DNA of 6,837 bases from assembly GCA_034420495.1 (NCBI GenBank), contig DAOULG010000070.1, forward strand, positions 1 through 6,837, read 5' to 3'. The notes beneath the pieces were generated by a model, which did no database searches, was not told where the DNA came from, and was given only the letters and a program-made list of their open reading frames with translations. The DNA comes from VYDC01 sp034420495. Lineage in GTDB: Bacteria; Chloroflexota; Dehalococcoidia; UBA2979. Positions 4,212 to 6,837 of this stretch are shown here, piece by piece. The position numbers and the translations under genes are program-made. Positions within the stretch are counted from its first letter, which is position 1. Every line of letters starts with the position of its first letter.

Positions 4212-6837
4212 GTGAGATCTGGAGCGAGAGGGAGGCGCGCGTCCCTCGCCGCGCTCCTGCTCGCCCTCGCGCTCGCCTCGGTCACCGCCTCGCCCCCCGC
4301 TCAGGCCCGCACCTCTCCCGGGACCCTCGACGTCGACGTGCGCCTCTGGCAGGACGTCGAGAACCCCCTGCGCCTCTACATCAGCGCCCGGCCCGCGGGC
4401 GAGGGATGGGAGGCGCTCGGAACCGTCCGCCTCCTCCTCGACGAGGGGCTCACCGGCCCCCGGACGGAGCGCTTCGGGGACGTCGTCGTGGACGGCGTCG
4501 AACTCCGCGTCTGGCAGGATCTCGCCCGGCCCCTCCGGCTCCACGTCGGCGCGCGCGCCCGGGGCGGCGACTGGGAGGCGCTGCCGCGGATCCCGCTCCC
4601 GCTCGACGACGGTAACAGCCCGGGCGGCCACTACCGCTACGGCGACATCACGCTCGCCGTGCCGCCCGCCCCCACGCGCCCGGCCGTCTCTGTCTCTCCG
4701 GCGGGCGAGGAGGTGCCGCGCCTCGCCTCGCTCACCGTCACCTTCCGCGAGGCGCCGCCCCGGTCCCGGCCGGAGGCGCTGCTCACGGTCGAGCCGCCGG
4801 CCCCCGGCTCCTTCGCCTGGCTCGACGATCGCACCCTGCTCTTCCAGCCCGACTTCCCGGGCTGGGAGCGCGGCCGGAGCTACCGCGTCACCGTCGACGC
4901 CGCCGCGGCCGGCCTCGCCTCCGACCACGTGCACCGCTTCACCGCCGGCGGCCGCCTCGAGGTCGCCCACGTCATCCCGGGCCCCGGGGACGTCGAGGTC
5001 CCCGCGAGCGCGCAGATCCTGGTGCAGTTCAGCCGCGCCGTCGCCCCCCTCACCGTGCTCCAGGAGGAGGGAGCCGGTCCGCTGCTCTCGGTCGACCCGC
5101 CGCTCGCCGGCAGCGGTGAGTGGCTCAGCACCTCGCTCTACCGCTTCATCCCGGAGGAGCTTCCGCCCGACACCGAGTACCGCGTCCGGATCGCCGCCGG
5201 GCTCCGCGGCGAGCCCGGCGGCGCGCTCGCATCCGACTACCGCTGGAGCTTCTCGACCGTCCGCCCCGCCGTCGCGGGGATCGAGCCGCCGGACCGATCC
5301 CTCCACGTGGAGCCCGACGTGGAGCTCGTCGTCACCTTCAACCAGCCGATGGAGCGCGGCTCCGTCGAGGCGGGCGTCGCGCTCCGGGCGCTCTCCGCGG
5401 AGGGGGCCGGGGATGAGGTCGCGGCCGCGCTGCGCTGGAGCGAGGACGGAAGCGTGCTCACCCTCGTCCCCGACGCGCCGCTTGCACTCGGCGGCTCGTA
5501 CGAGCTTCGGGCCGCCGCCGGACTCAGGGGCGCCCGGGGCAGCCCGACCCTGGCGGCGCGCTCGGCGCGCTTCGAGGTGGTCCATCCGCCGATGCTCGCC
5601 ATGACCTTCCCCGCGGAGGGAGAGCGGGAGGCCCCCTGCTGCTCGCTCCGCCTCACCTACAACAACCCGATGGACCCGGAGTCCTTCCCCGGCCGCATCT
5701 TCATCGACGGCGAGCCGGTCGACGGGCACTCCCTCTACGCCCGCGGCGACTCCGTCTCGATGTGGGGCGTGCTCGAGCACTCCCGCGAGCACACCGTGCG
5801 CATCGCTGAGGGCGTCCGCGACCGAGGCGGCCGCGCGCTCCCCGGGCACGAGTTCTCCTTCACCGTCCGCCCCCCCGACCCCTCACTCCGCTTCACGAGC
5901 GGCCCCTTCTCCATCTGGCAGGCGGGGGTGGAGCAGCAGCTGGAGTACGTCCCGACCGGGGTGGGGGAGGTCCGCTTCCGGCTCCACCGCCTCACCGATG
6001 CGGAGGCGGAGACGCTGCTCCGGCGCGGCTTCGTCGACGGGTGGGACGAGGAGGCCGGGGGCCCGGTCTCCTTCGAGCCCTCGGGCGCGGCCGTCCGCGA
6101 GTGGAGCGAGACGACGCGCACGGAGCCCGGCGGCGCCCCGGCGCTCCACGCCACCCCCCTCGGCCCGGGCGAGCCGCTCGCCCGCGGCCACTACCTCCTC
6201 TACGCGGGCGCACCGGAGCTCCCCCTCGAGCGGAAGCTCGTGCTGAGCGTCGTCGACACCACCCTCCTCACCAAGCTCGCAAGCGACGAGCTCCTGGTCT
6301 GGGCGCTCGACTACGCGAGCGGCGAGCCGCTTGCGGGCGTCGAGGTGCGCGCGGGCCCCGCCGGCGGGGGCGCGCAGGGTCCCGACCAGGTCGCGACGAC
6401 CGGCGCGGACGGGCTGGCGCGCTTCGCGATCGCCACGACCCCCGGCAGCTACTGGAACCCCTACGGCCACTTCCTCGCGCGCATCCGCGGCGATCGCACC
6501 GGCGTCGTCCTCACCTGGTGGGACGGCGACGGCCTCCCGCGCCCGGCGGGGATCCCCTCAGCCGGCTACTTCCCGGGGCTCACGGCCCACCTCTACACCG
6601 ACCGGCCCCTCTACCGCCCCGGCGAGACCGTCTTCTACCGGGGAGTGGTGCGCTGGGACGACGACGCCTCCTACTCCCTCCCCGCGCCCGACGGGGAGCT
6701 CACCGTCACGCTCCGTGATCCCCGCTACGAGCTCCTCGCGGAGCGCGCGGTCGAGCCGGGCGCGCACGGCTCCTTCGCGGCCGAGTGGGAGCTCCCTCCC
6801 GGCGCCCCCACCGGTAGCTACCGCATCACGCTCAGGG
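4212..6837 (+). CDS. Secreted bacterial alpha-2-macroglobulin with N-terminal WQD and Ig-like domains (partial, 3' end off the right edge)
   Basis: The frame is open from GTG 4212 to the window edge: 875 codons of what is normally a 1500-2000 residue protein. Bacterial alpha-2-macroglobulins trap attacking proteases outside the cytoplasm. Residues 1-32 are a signal peptide (RGRR, a Leu/Ala core, cleavage after AQA); there is no lipobox Cys, unlike the lipid-anchored E. coli homologue. Residues 39-150 are two tandem WQD repeats. About 158-247, 249-350, 351-457 and 459-555 are four Ig-like domains of Big_5 type, with VTFNQPM and LTYNNPMDPESF as signature strands. About 558-675 is a less recognisable region. 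Residues 677-711 (LSVVDTTLLTKL, then LLVWALDYASGEPLAGVEV) and 788-875, with TDRPLYRPGETV at 796-807, are macroglobulin (MG) domains, the latter MG2. The bait region and thioester CxEQ would lie downstream, so whether this is a thioester-bearing or a degenerate member is open. A pbpC partner is not in view. The only Cys seen are 476-477. Confidence 0.9.
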   Translation, partial: MRSGARGRRASLAALLLALALASVTASPPAQARTSPGTLDVDVRLWQDVENPLRLYISARPAGEGWEALGTVRLLLDEGLTGPRTERFGDVVVDGVELRVWQDLARPLRLHVGARARGGDWEALPRIPLPLDDGNSPGGHYRYGDITLAVPPAPTRPAVSVSPAGEEVPRLASLTVTFREAPPRSRPEALLTVEPPAPGSFAWLDDRTLLFQPDFPGWERGRSYRVTVDAAAAGLASDHVHRFTAGGRLEVAHVIPGPGDVEVPASAQILVQFSRAVAPLTVLQEEGAGPLLSVDPPLAGSGEWLSTSLYRFIPEELPPDTEYRVRIAAGLRGEPGGALASDYRWSFSTVRPAVAGIEPPDRSLHVEPDVELVVTFNQPMERGSVEAGVALRALSAEGAGDEVAAALRWSEDGSVLTLVPDAPLALGGSYELRAAAGLRGARGSPTLAARSARFEVVHPPMLAMTFPAEGEREAPCCSLRLTYNNPMDPESFPGRIFIDGEPVDGHSLYARGDSVSMWGVLEHSREHTVRIAEGVRDRGGRALPGHEFSFTVRPPDPSLRFTSGPFSIWQAGVEQQLEYVPTGVGEVRFRLHRLTDAEAETLLRRGFVDGWDEEAGGPVSFEPSGAAVREWSETTRTEPGGAPALHATPLGPGEPLARGHYLLYAGAPELPLERKLVLSVVDTTLLTKLASDELLVWALDYASGEPLAGVEVRAGPAGGGAQGPDQVATTGADGLARFAIATTPGSYWNPYGHFLARIRGDRTGVVLTWWDGDGLPRPAGIPSAGYFPGLTAHLYTDRPLYRPGETVFYRGVVRWDDDASYSLPAPDGELTVTLRDPRYELLAERAVEPGAHGSFAAEWELPPGAPTGSYRITLR
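4326..4661 (+). repeat. Two tandem WQD domain repeats within the macroglobulin gene
   Basis: Residues 39-93 and 94-150 align over their whole length: LRLWQD/ELRVWQD at the start (VRLWQDVENPLRLYISAR against LRVWQDLARPLRLHVGAR), then WEAL, a Leu-rich strand ending in LDEG/LDDG, and a closing FGDVVV/YGDITLAV. Each unit is 55-57 residues. I recognise similar units near the N-termini of Chloroflexota secreted proteins but know of no function. The second copy keeps the YRYGDI ending that I regard as typical; the first is more diverged. Confidence 0.75.

Noticed and set aside
3878..4285. Minus-strand open frame across the end of fitB
   Set aside because: Low-complexity Arg/Ala/Gly composition, antisense to the PIN domain, no domain recognised.
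4178..4615. Plus-strand open frame starting at ATG 4178
   Set aside because: It is in a different frame from the macroglobulin, very Arg/Pro-rich, and lacks a signal peptide and the WQD repeats.
4167..5849. Long minus-strand open frame of 560 codons across the macroglobulin gene
   Set aside because: It is rich in Gly, Arg, Ala and Asp without any domain and lies antisense to a frame with clear signal peptide, Ig-like and MG domains; GC-rich third positions suppress stops on the other strand.

Overview
The window is about 70% GC or more, with strong G/C preference at third codon positions, gene starts close to TAnnnT-type -10 boxes, lipoproteins with a Pro/Thr/Glu-rich stalk, and a WQD-type N-terminal repeat of a kind I associate with Chloroflexota proteins. 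Together these suggest an uncultured high-GC Chloroflexota bacterium (Dehalococcoidia/SAR202 or Tepidiformia-like). That assignment is an inference; an actinobacterium or another deep-branching lineage is not excluded.

Layout. (1) Positions 1-333, minus strand: the 5' part of a lipoprotein gene, weakly LolA-like, running off the left edge. (2) Positions 436-1242, plus strand: a divergent lipoprotein with a Pro/Thr stalk and six cysteines in its mature domain; function unknown. The two share a short divergent promoter region in which both genes carry the same ATGCACACCG at a possible start. (3) Positions 1243-1552: non-coding convergent interval. (4) Positions 1553-2923, minus strand: a complete class II Fic AMP-transferase with its inhibitory motif and a C-terminal winged helix. 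(5) Positions 2924-3403: about 480 bases without a gene, starting with an AT-rich patch of palindromes and a 24-base imperfect direct repeat, then a GC-rich stretch with an orphan promoter-like element, then the promoter/operator of the next operon. (6) Positions 3404-4090, plus strand: a FitAB (VapBC-type) toxin-antitoxin operon with all four PIN acidic residues and a perfect 17-base operator-like palindrome at its promoter. (7) Position 4212 to the right edge, plus strand: the first 875 codons of a large secreted bacterial alpha-2-macroglobulin, with a signal peptide, two tandem WQD repeats, four Ig-like (Big_5-type) domains, a mid-region and the first macroglobulin domains. The thioester region lies beyond the window.

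How it fits together. The outer genes encode envelope proteins (two lipoproteins and a protease-trapping-type macroglobulin). The central part is a defence/stress-type island: a Fic enzyme with its own DNA-binding domain, placed head to head with a ribonuclease toxin-antitoxin pair, both facing a repeat-rich control region. I see no wholly new multi-gene system. The less ordinary items are the WQD tandem domain fused to a macroglobulin, the repeat cluster upstream of the Fic gene, and a recurrent promoter element TACGmTGnGCCCCC seen ahead of several genes.
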